Origin: Microbulbifer bruguierae
Lineage (GTDB): Bacteria > Pseudomonadota > Gammaproteobacteria > Pseudomonadales > Cellvibrionaceae
NCBI RefSeq assembly: GCF_029869925.1
Contig: NZ_CP118605.1
Location: 1,054,001 to 1,118,000, forward strand
Direction of reading: 5' to 3'
Length of the DNA stretch: 64,000 bases
Part shown: one piece after another, positions 21,890 through 30,944 of the stretch
Layout: every line of letters starts with the position of its first letter
Numbering within the stretch: position 1 is the stretch's first letter
Notes under the pieces: model-generated
The model's database searches: none
Seen by the model: the letters and a program-made list of their open reading frames with translations, nothing else
Told to the model about the DNA's origin: nothing
Position numbers and translations under genes: made by a program

Positions 21890-21910
21890 AAGGCCCGCCA
21901 GGCGGGCCTT
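21890..21910 (-). terminator. Palindrome between receptor and DUF3325 gene
   Basis: AAGGCCCGCC and GGCGGGCCTT flank a single A, giving a near-perfect 21-base palindrome 23 bases after the receptor stop. On the minus strand it is followed by TCTCGCGTTTTATT, a poor T run. It may partly terminate transcription or block 3' exonucleases, so the receptor is made in excess over the membrane proteins. Confidence 0.5.
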
Positions 21911-21933
21911 GTATTTCGCGGAAATAACGTTGT

Positions 21934-24180
21934 TTACCAGCTGTACTGCAGACGCGCAGTCACCACACGACCCTGCCCGTAGAAGCAGGACTGTGTCGTC
22001 GTGCAGGTCACCAGATAGCGTTCATCGTTGAGGTTGCGCGCATTCAAGGACACCGACATCCCGTTTAACTCCGGACGAGTCACCCCCAGGTCGTAGCGCA
22101 TCAGCACATCAAACAACGTGTAATCGTCGATCTTGAGGGTGTTATTGGTATCACCGTAGCTCTCACCGGTGTAACGCACGCCGGCGCCAAAACCGAGGCC
22201 AGCCAGCGCGCCCTGCTCGATGCGGTGATCCACAAACACAGAAGCCAGTACATCCGGCACCTGGGTCATGGTATTGCCGACAATCGGATCGTTGGACTTG
22301 GTGATCTCCGCGTCCAGGCGGGAAGCAGAGGCGATCAACGTGGTACCCGTGGCCAGAGACGCGCGCCCTTCCAGTTCAAGGCCGCGCACCTGCGCTTCAC
22401 CCGCCTGTACCTGGCACACACGACGCCCACACAGGGTGCCGTTGGGATCAGATGTAGACACATTCTGCTGAGTAATCTCGAAGCCGCCAAAGCTCACATA
22501 GATATTGTTGCCACTCTGGTAACGAACACCGGCTTCCACCTGCGCACCCGTCGTCGGCTCGAACAACACACCGTCCAGGGTCTGGGAAGGGTCAACAACT
22601 TGCGGCAGGAAGGATTCCGAATAACTGATGTAAGGGGCTACACCATTGTCGAAAAGGTATACCGCGCCGGTGCGCCATGTGAACTCATCCGCGTTGGTGG
22701 AAAAGGTCTCACCGGTCTGCAGGTCTTCACTGTCATCATCCGCACGGTCGTAACGGCCACCGATATTCAGGCGCAGATTGCCGCTACTGATCTGATCCTG
22801 CAGATACAGACCGGTCTGTTTGCTGGTGGACGCACCGTAAATCTGCGGCCCGAGATTTTCCTCGTAGTCATCCGCACCGCGGTATTCCGGGTTGAAGATA
22901 TCCCACAGCGGGTCGACCTGCCCACGGGGCGCATCCGGCAGGCTCACCAGGTCGCGGTAGTGCTCCCACTCCGTGTGGAAATAGTCCAGACCACCCAGCA
23001 GGGTGTGGCTCATATTGCCGGTTTCAAAACGGCCTTCCAGCTGGGTGTCGATGGCATAGCCATCGGATTCACCGTCGCCCTGTACAGCGCGACGGCCGAT
23101 GGTCTGGCCATCGATACACTGCTCGCCATAAACGGAAGCCGCACAGTCAGTGACGGTATCCCCCGACAGCACGGTCACCCGATACAGGGTATCAATGTGG
23201 GTATAACGCGCGTTGTTGCGCAGGGTCAGGCTGTCGTTGATGTTGTGCTCGAAGAAGGAGCCCACCAGCAGCTGATCGCGGTCGAAGGTGTTCCAGTCGA
23301 CTTCGCCAATATTGGCATCGTTCTCGATGTATTTACCGTTGGAGACAGTCAGTGTTCCCAGGGCCGGCAGGAACTGGAAAGTGGCACCGCCCTCGTCGCG
23401 CTGGTATTGGGTCAGGAAGGTCCAGCTGGTGTCTTCGCTGGGGGTCCAGGTCACGCTGGGAGAAACGTAGTAGCGGCTCTTGGACACATCGTCCACCTGG
23501 GTATCGCCGTCTTCAGCAACGGTAACGATACGGCCATGAAGGGTGCCTGTGTCATTCAGGGCAGCACCAAAATCACCAGCGATACGGCCGGCGAAGTTAC
23601 CGAGATCGGTATACCCCTGCCCCTGAACCTGGAGCTCCTGCTGACTTTCCGCCGCTGCGCGCTTGGTCACCATGTTTACCATTCCGCCAGGGGCTGCCTG
23701 GCCGTAAAGTACGCTGGACGGCCCCTTGAGCACTTCTAACTGCTGCAGACCAAAGGTATCGAAACCAAAGCGGGTCCACTGACCGCCAGCTGGCAGACGC
23801 AGGCCATCAACAAAGTTGTTGTTGGAGGAAAAACCACCGGCACCGAAGCCGCGCACGGAAATCTCGTCGGTACGGCTGTCGATACCGGAGGGCTCAGGTT
23901 GTACACCAGCGGTGTAGGACAGCGCATCGGCTACGGTGGACGCCGCGCGCAGATCGATTTCTTCCCGGCTGATCACGGAAATGGTCTGCGCCGATTCGAT
24001 AATGGGGATGCCAGACTTGGCGGTGGAGGATGCACTGGAGAGGCCGGTAGCGGTAACGACTACCTCTTCCAGATTCTCATCATTATTCTTCTGTATTTGC
24101 GCGTTGGCCTGCGCCACCGCCAGTGCCAGAAGTGAAGATACCGCCACCAGGCGGACCGACACGGAAGAGCGAATCGTCAT
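21934..24180 (-). CDS. TonB-dependent siderophore receptor
   Basis: An outer-membrane receptor of 748 residues. The start at 24180 (MTIRSSVSVRLVAV) gives a normal signal peptide cleaved after ANA; the frame upstream lacks one. The plug domain begins with EEVVVTATG and contains ISREEIDLRAASTVADALSYTAGVQ and VLYGQAAPGGMVNMVTKR. The barrel ends in the aromatic residue Trp (LQYSW), as needed for BAM insertion. It fits the TonB_siderophor class (FhuA/FoxA-like, hydroxamate or similar), but the ligand cannot be named. No N-terminal signalling domain is present; regulation is probably by the divergent AraC protein and Fur. Confidence 0.93.
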   Translation of the reverse strand: MTIRSSVSVRLVAVSSLLALAVAQANAQIQKNNDENLEEVVVTATGLSSASSTAKSGIPIIESAQTISVISREEIDLRAASTVADALSYTAGVQPEPSGIDSRTDEISVRGFGAGGFSSNNNFVDGLRLPAGGQWTRFGFDTFGLQQLEVLKGPSSVLYGQAAPGGMVNMVTKRAAAESQQELQVQGQGYTDLGNFAGRIAGDFGAALNDTGTLHGRIVTVAEDGDTQVDDVSKSRYYVSPSVTWTPSEDTSWTFLTQYQRDEGGATFQFLPALGTLTVSNGKYIENDANIGEVDWNTFDRDQLLVGSFFEHNINDSLTLRNNARYTHIDTLYRVTVLSGDTVTDCAASVYGEQCIDGQTIGRRAVQGDGESDGYAIDTQLEGRFETGNMSHTLLGGLDYFHTEWEHYRDLVSLPDAPRGQVDPLWDIFNPEYRGADDYEENLGPQIYGASTSKQTGLYLQDQISSGNLRLNIGGRYDRADDDSEDLQTGETFSTNADEFTWRTGAVYLFDNGVAPYISYSESFLPQVVDPSQTLDGVLFEPTTGAQVEAGVRYQSGNNIYVSFGGFEITQQNVSTSDPNGTLCGRRVCQVQAGEAQVRGLELEGRASLATGTTLIASASRLDAEITKSNDPIVGNTMTQVPDVLASVFVDHRIEQGALAGLGFGAGVRYTGESYGDTNNTLKIDDYTLFDVLMRYDLGVTRPELNGMSVSLNARNLNDERYLVTCTTTQSCFYGQGRVVTARLQYSW

Positions 24181-24283
24181 AAAAACCCCAAATTGATCAC
24201 AAATCAAACAACCCCAAGCCTCTCTGGCCCCTGTCGAGGTGAGACCATCGCAGACAAAGCCCACTACACACAAAAACGCTCTT

Positions 24284-24302
24284 GATATAGATTCTCATTA
24301 GC
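24284..24302. promoter_or_regulatory. Fur-box-like operator
   Basis: GATATAGATTCTCATTAGC matches the 19-bp Fur consensus GATAATGATAATCATTATC at 14 positions, including GATA at one end and TCATTA near the other. It lies about 100 bases upstream of the receptor start and 157 bases upstream of the AraC-family gene, where it could repress the receptor operon when iron is plentiful. Confidence 0.65.
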
Positions 24303-24458
24303 GTTTAAATCGGCGGCAGATGTTAGGGGGGTAAGCGGGCGGACACAACGGCAATAGCTTTGCGCAACAACCCGTTTACTTTGAAAAGCAACCAGAATCA
24401 GAAACACCGGCGCTAACACACGCCTTGAGGGCTACTTGAGCGTCAGAAGCTACCTTCC

Positions 24459-25523
24459 ATGTCAATGAATCAACAGTCGGACAATCCGTTTAGCGGCAAC
24501 GGCACTGACCAGCGGGCAGCCTTGCCACACACAATCAGTATCCGGGACTTTCGGTGTCGTGCCGGGATCGAGTTGCGGCTGAAGGATGCCCGGCTGACAC
24601 CGCAAAGTGTGCTGCTGCACGGACATCACCAGCAACGGGAGTTCAGTCCCGGCCTGGTGCTGCGCTGTGGTAACAGCCTGCAGAACTGCGCCTACGCGGC
24701 GTCCGCGACACTTGAGGCAGGGTTTACCTGCATCATCTTGCTGCGCGGAGAACTGGAATTCCGCATCGGTGACGCCCGCTTCGTACTTTCTGGCGAAACA
24801 GATACGGGAAGTGAATTGCTGACCGCCAGCACCGGGAATCAGCAGCGGTTACAGCGTATTTGCCGGTTTCCACAGCAGGTGCGCTACCTGTCGATTTCCG
24901 CAACGCCCGCATGGCTGGCAAGCCGCTTCGACCAGAATTCCAATTACTACCGGGAGCAGGGAGACGGAGCTCTGAAGGTACATAACGGAAAACTGTCAGC
25001 AAAACAGCGAGCCTTGGCCGCGGAAATTACCCGGCTCGAAGATCCCGCTACCATTGCCAACCCGCTGCTTTGGGAAGCCAGAGTCCTGGAACTTCTCGCA
25101 ATCATTTTCAGTGCGGCTAGCGCAACCACCCCAGCTACCCAGTCGATGCCCTCCTCCATCAAACCCGTAACGGAGGATTTATCCCGCCGTGAAATTCAGT
25201 GTTTTCAGCGTGCCAGGGATGCCATCTTCGCGCAGCAATGCCAGGCTTTGACCGTCGGCCAAATCGCGCAGACCGCAGGCACCAGCGCCAGTGCCCTGCA
25301 GCGGCTGTTTCACAAGTTCGAGGGGGTCAGTGTGATGGAATTTACCCGTCGCCAGCGTCTGCTGAGAGCCCTGCACGTGCTCGAATCCCAGAGCGCCAGT
25401 GTGCAGGAGGCCAGCGCAATGGCGGGATACAACAGCGCGGCCAACTTTGCCACGGCGTTCAAACGACAATTTGGATTCAGCCCGCGGCAAGCAGCAAGCC
25501 GGGCAAAAACCAGACAGACCTGA
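24459..25523 (+). CDS. AraC-family transcriptional regulator (PchR-like)
   Basis: A 354-residue regulator. The C-terminal 100 residues hold two helix-turn-helix units (LTVGQIAQTAGTSASALQRLFHKFEGVSVMEF, quoted in part, and VQEASAMAGYNSAANFATAFKRQFGFSPRQ in part) typical of AraC/XylS proteins. The N-terminal 230 residues are a sensing domain unlike the arabinose cupin. It is divergent from a siderophore receptor, with a Fur-like site between. This setting is typical of PchR-type activators that bind a ferric siderophore and switch on the receptor operon; the ligand here is unknown. Confidence 0.87.
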   Translation: MSMNQQSDNPFSGNGTDQRAALPHTISIRDFRCRAGIELRLKDARLTPQSVLLHGHHQQREFSPGLVLRCGNSLQNCAYAASATLEAGFTCIILLRGELEFRIGDARFVLSGETDTGSELLTASTGNQQRLQRICRFPQQVRYLSISATPAWLASRFDQNSNYYREQGDGALKVHNGKLSAKQRALAAEITRLEDPATIANPLLWEARVLELLAIIFSAASATTPATQSMPSSIKPVTEDLSRREIQCFQRARDAIFAQQCQALTVGQIAQTAGTSASALQRLFHKFEGVSVMEFTRRQRLLRALHVLESQSASVQEASAMAGYNSAANFATAFKRQFGFSPRQAASRAKTRQT

Positions 25524-25537
25524 TTACACTGCGTAGT

Positions 25538-27568
25538 TCACTTCGATTCCCGCGCGCAGAGTGAATCACTCTGAGGCTCACACACGACCCGTAACATTGG
25601 CTCATCAGCGCGGAAGATCAACCCATGAATTTCCGTGGTCAGCTGCCCCTGTAGTAACTGCTGCAAAAACTGCACGATCTGCGCGGAAATTTCCTGCCCC
25701 GGCACCAGTACCGGAATCCCCGGGGGGTAAGGCACCACCTCGTCAGCGCAAGTGCGACCCACCAGTTTTTTTTCCGCTGCCACGCCATTATCCATCAACG
25801 GCAACTCTTCCGTTTCTGCAAAATACGCATCCGCGGGCAAACAGGTAAGGCGGGTAAATTCCGGCAGGTGACGGCCGCTCAAAGGATGTTTGCGCTGGCG
25901 GGGTTGGCGTGCGAGCTGTTTGATCGCATGTACCAGGCGCAGCAATTTGCTTTCAGTACTGCCAAGGGTAACCAGTACCGTGACGGTGTTGTAGGTGCTC
26001 TTCTCTACCTGGATTCCGAACTGATCAAACAGTTTTACCTGTATTTCCTTGCCGGAATAACCGCTGGCCGTCACGTCAATGGTGACCTTGGTGGGATCGA
26101 GGCGGATATTGTCATTGGCGAGCGGCGCCGGGATAAGGTCTTCACAGGTCAGGGCCCGGAACACACCAGTGGCATCTACTTCCCGACGCAGTATTTCCAC
26201 CATTTTCAGGCAGTGTCGCAGGCGGCCAAACCCTTCCATCACCATCTGCTTACGCGCCACATCCAGGCTCGCAATAATCGCGTACTGGGGGCTGGTGGAA
26301 GCGAACATATTGAGGTTTTCGCGGAAGCGGAACTCGTCGAAGTCCGGATCCTGAACGTGGATCATACTGGCCTGGGAAAACGCCGACAGGGTTTTGTGAG
26401 TACTCTGGGTTACGTAGTCCGCGCCGCATTCCAGCGCGGTGGGGCGCAATTCCGTGTGGAAGTAGCCGTGGGCGTACCAGGCCTCATCAATCAGGACTTT
26501 TACGCCGCGCCGGTGGGCATGGTCGATGATCGGCTTAAGGTCGTAGCGCAGGCCATCGTAGGTACAGGAGGTGATCACCAGTAACCCGGCATCCGGGTGT
26601 TCATCCAGCGCCTGCTGGATATCCACGCGACGCACAGGGCCGTAGATACCAAACTTCGGATGTAACGTGGACTTCAGGTACACCGGCTCTACGCGGTTCA
26701 TGAGAATGGCGTGGTGTACCGACTTGTGGCAGGCCTGATCGACGATAAGTTTGCCACCGCCACCGAGAATCTGCTGGATCACGACCTTGTTGGCGGTGGA
26801 GGTACCGTTAGTAAGAAAAAACGTGTGCTGGGCACCAAAGGCCTGGGCGGCGAGATCCTGGGCCTCATGGATCACCGAGTGGGGCTCAAGCAGGCTGTCC
26901 AGTACCTGTACCGATACAGACAAATCCGCGTTGAATACATGCTCCCCCATAAAACGATAAAAGCTCCCGACCCAGGGGCTGTTGCGGAGGCTGTCACCAC
27001 CTGAATGACCGGGGGTGTGCCAGGCATCGCGAGCACTGAAAACATAGTCTTTCAGGGTGTCGGCAAACGGAGTGGAAGCGCGGCGGGCAATAAACGCCTG
27101 TATCAGCCGAAACATGTGGTTGAAGTTGCGTTCGCGGCGATCAAACAGTTCGTCAAAACGCTTGCGCAGGGAGGCCGGCGCGCCCCCCCGATAATTGAGA
27201 AACGAATCCTGTGCAACCAGAAAAACATTCAGCTGCGCGCGCAGGTCGTGCATGCGGTCGACCAGCTGTTCCGCCGCTACAAGCTCTTCGGCGCTACAAC
27301 CACCGTCAATAATCAACGCCTGCAGGCGATCCTCTTCACACAGCCGCCTTTCCGACGCTATTACCGTCAGTGGTTCAAACCGTATGCCGTAAGGATTTTC
27401 ATGCTGTGCGGCGGTGGTGTTGAGAGCCCCTACCCATTGATCACTGAAGTCGCCATCGTCGCTGACCAGGGCCACACGGCATTCCAGGGGTGGGCTGAAT
27501 TCGCTCAGGTTGCCCAGTTCAGGCATTGTCAGTTCTACATCCGTTTCACCTCTTCCTACTTTGAGCAT
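25538..27568 (-). CDS. Orn/Lys/Arg decarboxylase, PLP-dependent (fold type I)
   Basis: A 676-residue decarboxylase of the Orn/Lys/Arg group. The N-terminal 130 residues resemble the wing domain. The core has HTPGHSGGDSLRNSP, HKSVHHAI (His281 stacks on PLP), DEAWYAHG (Asp361 contacts the pyridine nitrogen) and STHKTLSAFSQ, with Lys392 as the PLP-binding residue. A C-terminal domain with PYPPGIPVLVPGQE is typical. The product would be cadaverine, putrescine or agmatine; the residues I can see do not decide between them. The start may be MPELGNLSEF (27526). No antiporter gene is adjacent, so an acid-stress pair is not evident. Confidence 0.9.
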   Translation of the reverse strand: MLKVGRGETDVELTMPELGNLSEFSPPLECRVALVSDDGDFSDQWVGALNTTAAQHENPYGIRFEPLTVIASERRLCEEDRLQALIIDGGCSAEELVAAEQLVDRMHDLRAQLNVFLVAQDSFLNYRGGAPASLRKRFDELFDRRERNFNHMFRLIQAFIARRASTPFADTLKDYVFSARDAWHTPGHSGGDSLRNSPWVGSFYRFMGEHVFNADLSVSVQVLDSLLEPHSVIHEAQDLAAQAFGAQHTFFLTNGTSTANKVVIQQILGGGGKLIVDQACHKSVHHAILMNRVEPVYLKSTLHPKFGIYGPVRRVDIQQALDEHPDAGLLVITSCTYDGLRYDLKPIIDHAHRRGVKVLIDEAWYAHGYFHTELRPTALECGADYVTQSTHKTLSAFSQASMIHVQDPDFDEFRFRENLNMFASTSPQYAIIASLDVARKQMVMEGFGRLRHCLKMVEILRREVDATGVFRALTCEDLIPAPLANDNIRLDPTKVTIDVTASGYSGKEIQVKLFDQFGIQVEKSTYNTVTVLVTLGSTESKLLRLVHAIKQLARQPRQRKHPLSGRHLPEFTRLTCLPADAYFAETEELPLMDNGVAAEKKLVGRTCADEVVPYPPGIPVLVPGQEISAQIVQFLQQLLQGQLTTEIHGLIFRADEPMLRVVCEPQSDSLCARESK

Positions 27569-27638
27569 AGATAAAGAGGTACAAGACGAACTTTTACAGA
27601 AAGGAATTTACGATAAGCGCCCGAATAACGGAGAAAGT

Positions 27639-28043
27639 TCAGAACTTCGCACTCTGCACCTCCCCGTTGAACTGCAGACAATGCTGCACACGCATTCGCT
27701 GGACGGGCGTCAGGTCATTGACGGAAAAGTACGCGTAATCGGAATGTTCTGACGACAGCAGAATTTGCCCGTTTCCTTTGAAATGCGCCCGAAAGATAAA
27801 AACGTGGGAGTTATAGACGCGGTGATAGTAGACGCCACTGAGATAGTCGATGACCACGTCCCGGCCCATTTCTTCCCGACATTCCCGAAGCAGTGCTTCG
27901 TGGATGGTTTCGCCGATATCCAGGGCGCCACCGGGCAGCCCCCAATTCTTGTCTGCATAGGTGGCGCGCAGCTGCAACACTTCCCCCGAGTCATTGGTGA
28001 TGACCGCGTGGGCACTGAGTTTGTAGGTGTCGTCAAATCCCAT
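27639..28043 (-). CDS. Nudix hydrolase
   Basis: A Nudix pyrophosphohydrolase of 134 residues from ATG 28043; a TTG three codons earlier (28052) with an AGGG nearby is an alternative. The Nudix box GX5EX7REUXEEXGU is complete: GALDIGE, seven residues, then RECREEMG. The substrate is a nucleoside diphosphate linked to some group and cannot be predicted. It lies between the decarboxylase and phospholipase genes on the same strand, with the next upstream stop 33 bases away. Confidence 0.9.
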   Translation of the reverse strand: MGFDDTYKLSAHAVITNDSGEVLQLRATYADKNWGLPGGALDIGETIHEALLRECREEMGRDVVIDYLSGVYYHRVYNSHVFIFRAHFKGNGQILLSSEHSDYAYFSVNDLTPVQRMRVQHCLQFNGEVQSAKF

Positions 28044-28076
28044 CCCTGGCAAATTTCCCTGATTACGGTTGATAGG

Positions 28077-29252
28077 TCAGCCATCTCCGCGGGCGAGTTC
28101 AAACCCGATGCCGAGAGTCTGCACGGTTTCATCGTAGTCGATCAGGCTCTCGCCATAACCGTTGAAATACTTGAGATAACCGCGCACCCGGTTGCCCATG
28201 GGAAAGCTCCAGCGCAACTCCACCGCGCCCTTGTTTTCCGAGCGCAGATTGTTACGCAGCATCATCGACAGGCGGTGATCGCCGCGGCGTAGCCCGCCGG
28301 TGAGTTCGAAATGGCCCAGGTAGTATTCGAGGTCCGGGTTATCGTCTTCCTCGGCGTCTTCCGGGAGGCGATACCAGGGTTTGAACGCAAAATAATAGTC
28401 GTCACGCACGAACAGCATATTGGCGTAAATGCGATTCCAGCTGCGGGAATCCTCGCCGCTGCGACCGTTTGACTGATGGTTGATGGCGAGCTGGTTGGCG
28501 GCATTCTGAAACCCTAAAATGGTCCAGTCGTTCAGCCAGGTCATGATCAGCTCCGGCTCGTGGTTGGTCTCGCGAAATGGCGCCGATTCATCGGAATTGT
28601 AGGCCTGCCAGAAGGAGCGGTTGGTATAGGCGAAACTCATGAACGAAGCCTTGCCGAGAAATCCGCGCCACACCGGCACCTGCACGGACAGCTGAAACTG
28701 CACCTCCGCCTTTTGCAGGTTGTACTCGTCACTCTGGTTTTCGTCGACTTCGTGCCCGGCTTTGTTGGGCGACGGGTTGTATACCAGAGGCAACAGGTAA
28801 TTGGTCTTGTGCGAAGCCAGGGTAAAGGGATTGCTGGCTGCTTCGCGGATCGCCATCACGCGTTCACTGCCCACAGATACACTCGCTGCCCGGGACTCGG
28901 GTTCCGGCACCGTCGCGAATACCGGTTTGGTCTGTAATTCCTGCGGGGTGCGAATCACTTCCAGATGGCAGCGGATGCGCATTTCTTCCAGGGTAATATT
29001 CGACGGTGCGGTGAGTAATTGTTCCCGTAGACAGTTTTCCTGCCGCTGCTCCTCACTTTGCAGGCTGTCATCCATTTGCAACAGCTCAATTTCACCAAAG
29101 CCAGGCTGCTTGGTCGCCTCCTCTTCGACTTGGGGAAATACTACAGATGAGTAAATACAGGCTATCGCCAGCACCCATCCGGTAACAAGGGTGTTTGGCC
29201 TGCGGGCGGAAGCGGGACGCTTCGGGGGTGAACATCGACGGTATACAGACAA
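28077..29252 (-). CDS. pldA: Outer-membrane phospholipase A
   Basis: A 391-residue outer-membrane phospholipase A1. After a signal sequence (about residues 20-41, ending near FPQ) and a roughly 110-residue N-terminal extension comes the 12-strand barrel domain. Active-site residues are visible in INHQSNGRSGEDSRSWNRIY: His259, Ser261 and Asn273, equivalent to His142, Ser144 and Asn156 of the E. coli enzyme. YNPSPNKAG-like and FETGLRRG-like barrel segments follow. The enzyme degrades phospholipids misplaced in the outer leaflet. The start is TTG 29252, backed by AGGAG seven bases upstream. Confidence 0.93.
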   Translation of the reverse strand: MSVYRRCSPPKRPASARRPNTLVTGWVLAIACIYSSVVFPQVEEEATKQPGFGEIELLQMDDSLQSEEQRQENCLREQLLTAPSNITLEEMRIRCHLEVIRTPQELQTKPVFATVPEPESRAASVSVGSERVMAIREAASNPFTLASHKTNYLLPLVYNPSPNKAGHEVDENQSDEYNLQKAEVQFQLSVQVPVWRGFLGKASFMSFAYTNRSFWQAYNSDESAPFRETNHEPELIMTWLNDWTILGFQNAANQLAINHQSNGRSGEDSRSWNRIYANMLFVRDDYYFAFKPWYRLPEDAEEDDNPDLEYYLGHFELTGGLRRGDHRLSMMLRNNLRSENKGAVELRWSFPMGNRVRGYLKYFNGYGESLIDYDETVQTLGIGFELARGDG

Positions 29253-29373
29253 GGATGCGCTCCTGAATCGGATCAGGGCGCCAGTTTACACAATCTGGAA
29301 AGGAGAGCCGTGCGCAAGGTCCGGGAAATGGCGCAACTTACACCAATCTGTCGCCACCAATCTGCCGCGGGAT

Positions 29374-30096
29374 TCAGCAGAGGGAAGCCAGCTCGGGAGA
29401 CCACTCGAGGTCGCGCAGGCGTACCTGCCACAGGCGGCCGGTGCTACTGGGCCAATCGTAACCCACCAACAGCCCTCGTTGGTCCACAAAGCAATGGGCA
29501 TCGCGCTCTGCTTCATCCCCGTGGTAGGAAAACACACTGACATCGGGCCCGAGGTCGTGCACTCCCTGGATATGGGCATCATTCGCCACGATCGACGCAC
29601 GCCGGTGACTCACACGGGGCGCCAGCAGCTTGCCCCGCTGGGAAGGATCAACAATATCCGGGGCAACCACCTCGCAACCAAACTCCATATCACACAGTCG
29701 CAACAGCAGCGGCCCCATAAAGATACGCATTAGCGGGAACAAAAGGCGGTTGTGTCCTTCCAGGGTACTTTGTTGCAGACCGTTAGGACCGGTCCATTCC
29801 GCTTCAACCGGGTTGCCCATCTGCGGTTGCGCACCCGCGGGCGGTCGCAGACGATAGTGGGCATTTACCTGGTCCACCTCGTCTTTCCATGTCACCCGAC
29901 ACTCACTCACCAGACCGGCGAGCATCAGCGCACGCACTTCGATACCGTGCCCCTGCTCACCCACCAGCCGGCGACTGATCAAGAGCTGCCGACCAAGCTC
30001 GTCGCGACCCAATTGCCAGTCGTCCTGAACCGGCATGATCCGGCCATCACAACTGTATTGGTAGCGCCCCTGGGCGAGGTTAGCAGTTAATCGCAT
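29374..30096 (-). CDS. Conserved hypothetical protein
   Basis: About 240 residues from ATG 30096 (MRLTANLAQGRYQYSCDG), with GGACGA about nine bases upstream. An in-frame ATG at 30168 would add 24 residues of low-quality sequence. I do not recognise the family. It has no signal peptide or membrane segment. Features are a Trp-containing antiparallel-like pattern (DDWQLGRDELGRQLLISRR), a Pro-rich loop, a GPNGLQQSTLEGHNRLLFPLMR segment and a conserved-looking C-terminus (VGYDWPSSTGRLWQVRLRDL). This could be a beta-rich ligand-binding or lipid-related fold; no function is claimed. Confidence 0.6.
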   Translation of the reverse strand: MRLTANLAQGRYQYSCDGRIMPVQDDWQLGRDELGRQLLISRRLVGEQGHGIEVRALMLAGLVSECRVTWKDEVDQVNAHYRLRPPAGAQPQMGNPVEAEWTGPNGLQQSTLEGHNRLLFPLMRIFMGPLLLRLCDMEFGCEVVAPDIVDPSQRGKLLAPRVSHRRASIVANDAHIQGVHDLGPDVSVFSYHGDEAERDAHCFVDQRGLLVGYDWPSSTGRLWQVRLRDLEWSPELASLC

Positions 30097-30427
30097 AAGA
30101 TCTTCGTCCGTGATATCACTTGATGCACCGAGTGGTATGGAGGGTGCAAATGCACAATATTGATGCATGGTATCTGCGCTCTTGCCTGCAAAAAGTATTG
30201 CACACGGGTACAGTTTTGCTGCGAATTTATGAAGTTTTCGGGAACTTTGTGCAGCTGAATATTTCCCGTTTCGATCGCGGTAATTTGCCCCCATACCGTG
30301 GGGGCCCTACCCGTCAACGCCGCTGCTGGCCGGCCCGGTACACGCCGCCGCGCGCCGGCAGCCACTTTCGGGCATAATCCCGGAGCATTCGCAATCAGGA
30401 TTATTCGCTAAAAGGAGAAAGGCCATC
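30097..30427. other. Intergenic region between divergent genes
   Basis: About 330 bases that must carry promoters for the hypothetical gene (leftward) and NfeD (rightward). The middle (30180-30260) is AT-rich relative to the surroundings. The open frames on the opposite strand are poor in composition and are not supported. Confidence 0.4.
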
Positions 30428-30889
30428 ATGCTCGAATGGCTCAACACGCATATCGCTTACTGGCACTGGCTGGTACTGGGGCTACTGCTGATAACCGCGG
30501 AAATATTTGTTTCCGGCTTTATTCTGTTCTGGTTTGGCCTGGCCGCCCTGTTTATGGGGGTATTGCTACTGGCGGTGGGCATGCCGATAACCCTGCAGCT
30601 GTTATTCTGGGCCGGCCTGTCCGTCGCACTGGTGGTCCTTTGGCTGAAATACATCCGACCCAACTGGAAAGACCGCACCACCTCAGGTATGGCGATGGAA
30701 GCCCTGACCGGACAGGTGGGCTCGGTGATCGAGTCCAATATTGGCCGTTCCCGCGGTCGCCTGCGCTTTCCGGCACCGATCCTCGGCGAGGATGAGTGGC
30801 AGTTCATGAGCACCAGCGAAGTCGCCGTGGGTGTGCGGGTGAAAGTCATCAACATTTCCGGCAACACGCTGGTGGTCAGCCCGCACTGA
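30428..30889 (+). CDS. NfeD-family membrane protein
   Basis: A 153-residue short-form NfeD. The first 80 residues hold three hydrophobic helices (HWLVLGLLLITAEIFVSGFI, then FGLAALFMGVLLLAVG, then LLFWAGLSVALVVLWL). The C-terminal 70 residues form an OB-fold-type domain (ALTGQVGSVIE, FPAPILGEDEWQF, VGVRVKVINISGNTLVVSP). NfeD proteins pair with SPFH partners in membrane microdomains. The SPFH gene starts 55 bases later, so they form a two-gene unit. AAGGAG lies 12 bases before the ATG. Confidence 0.92.
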   Translation: MLEWLNTHIAYWHWLVLGLLLITAEIFVSGFILFWFGLAALFMGVLLLAVGMPITLQLLFWAGLSVALVVLWLKYIRPNWKDRTTSGMAMEALTGQVGSVIESNIGRSRGRLRFPAPILGEDEWQFMSTSEVAVGVRVKVINISGNTLVVSPH

Positions 30890-30944
30890 GTGCGGCGGCA
30901 ATAACAAATCAAATATTACCAATCACTTTATTGAGGGAATTTAC

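Noticed and set aside
22225..23739. Long open frame antisense to the TonB receptor
   Set aside because: Overlaps a clearly identified receptor whose signal peptide, plug and terminal Trp are intact; a shadow frame.
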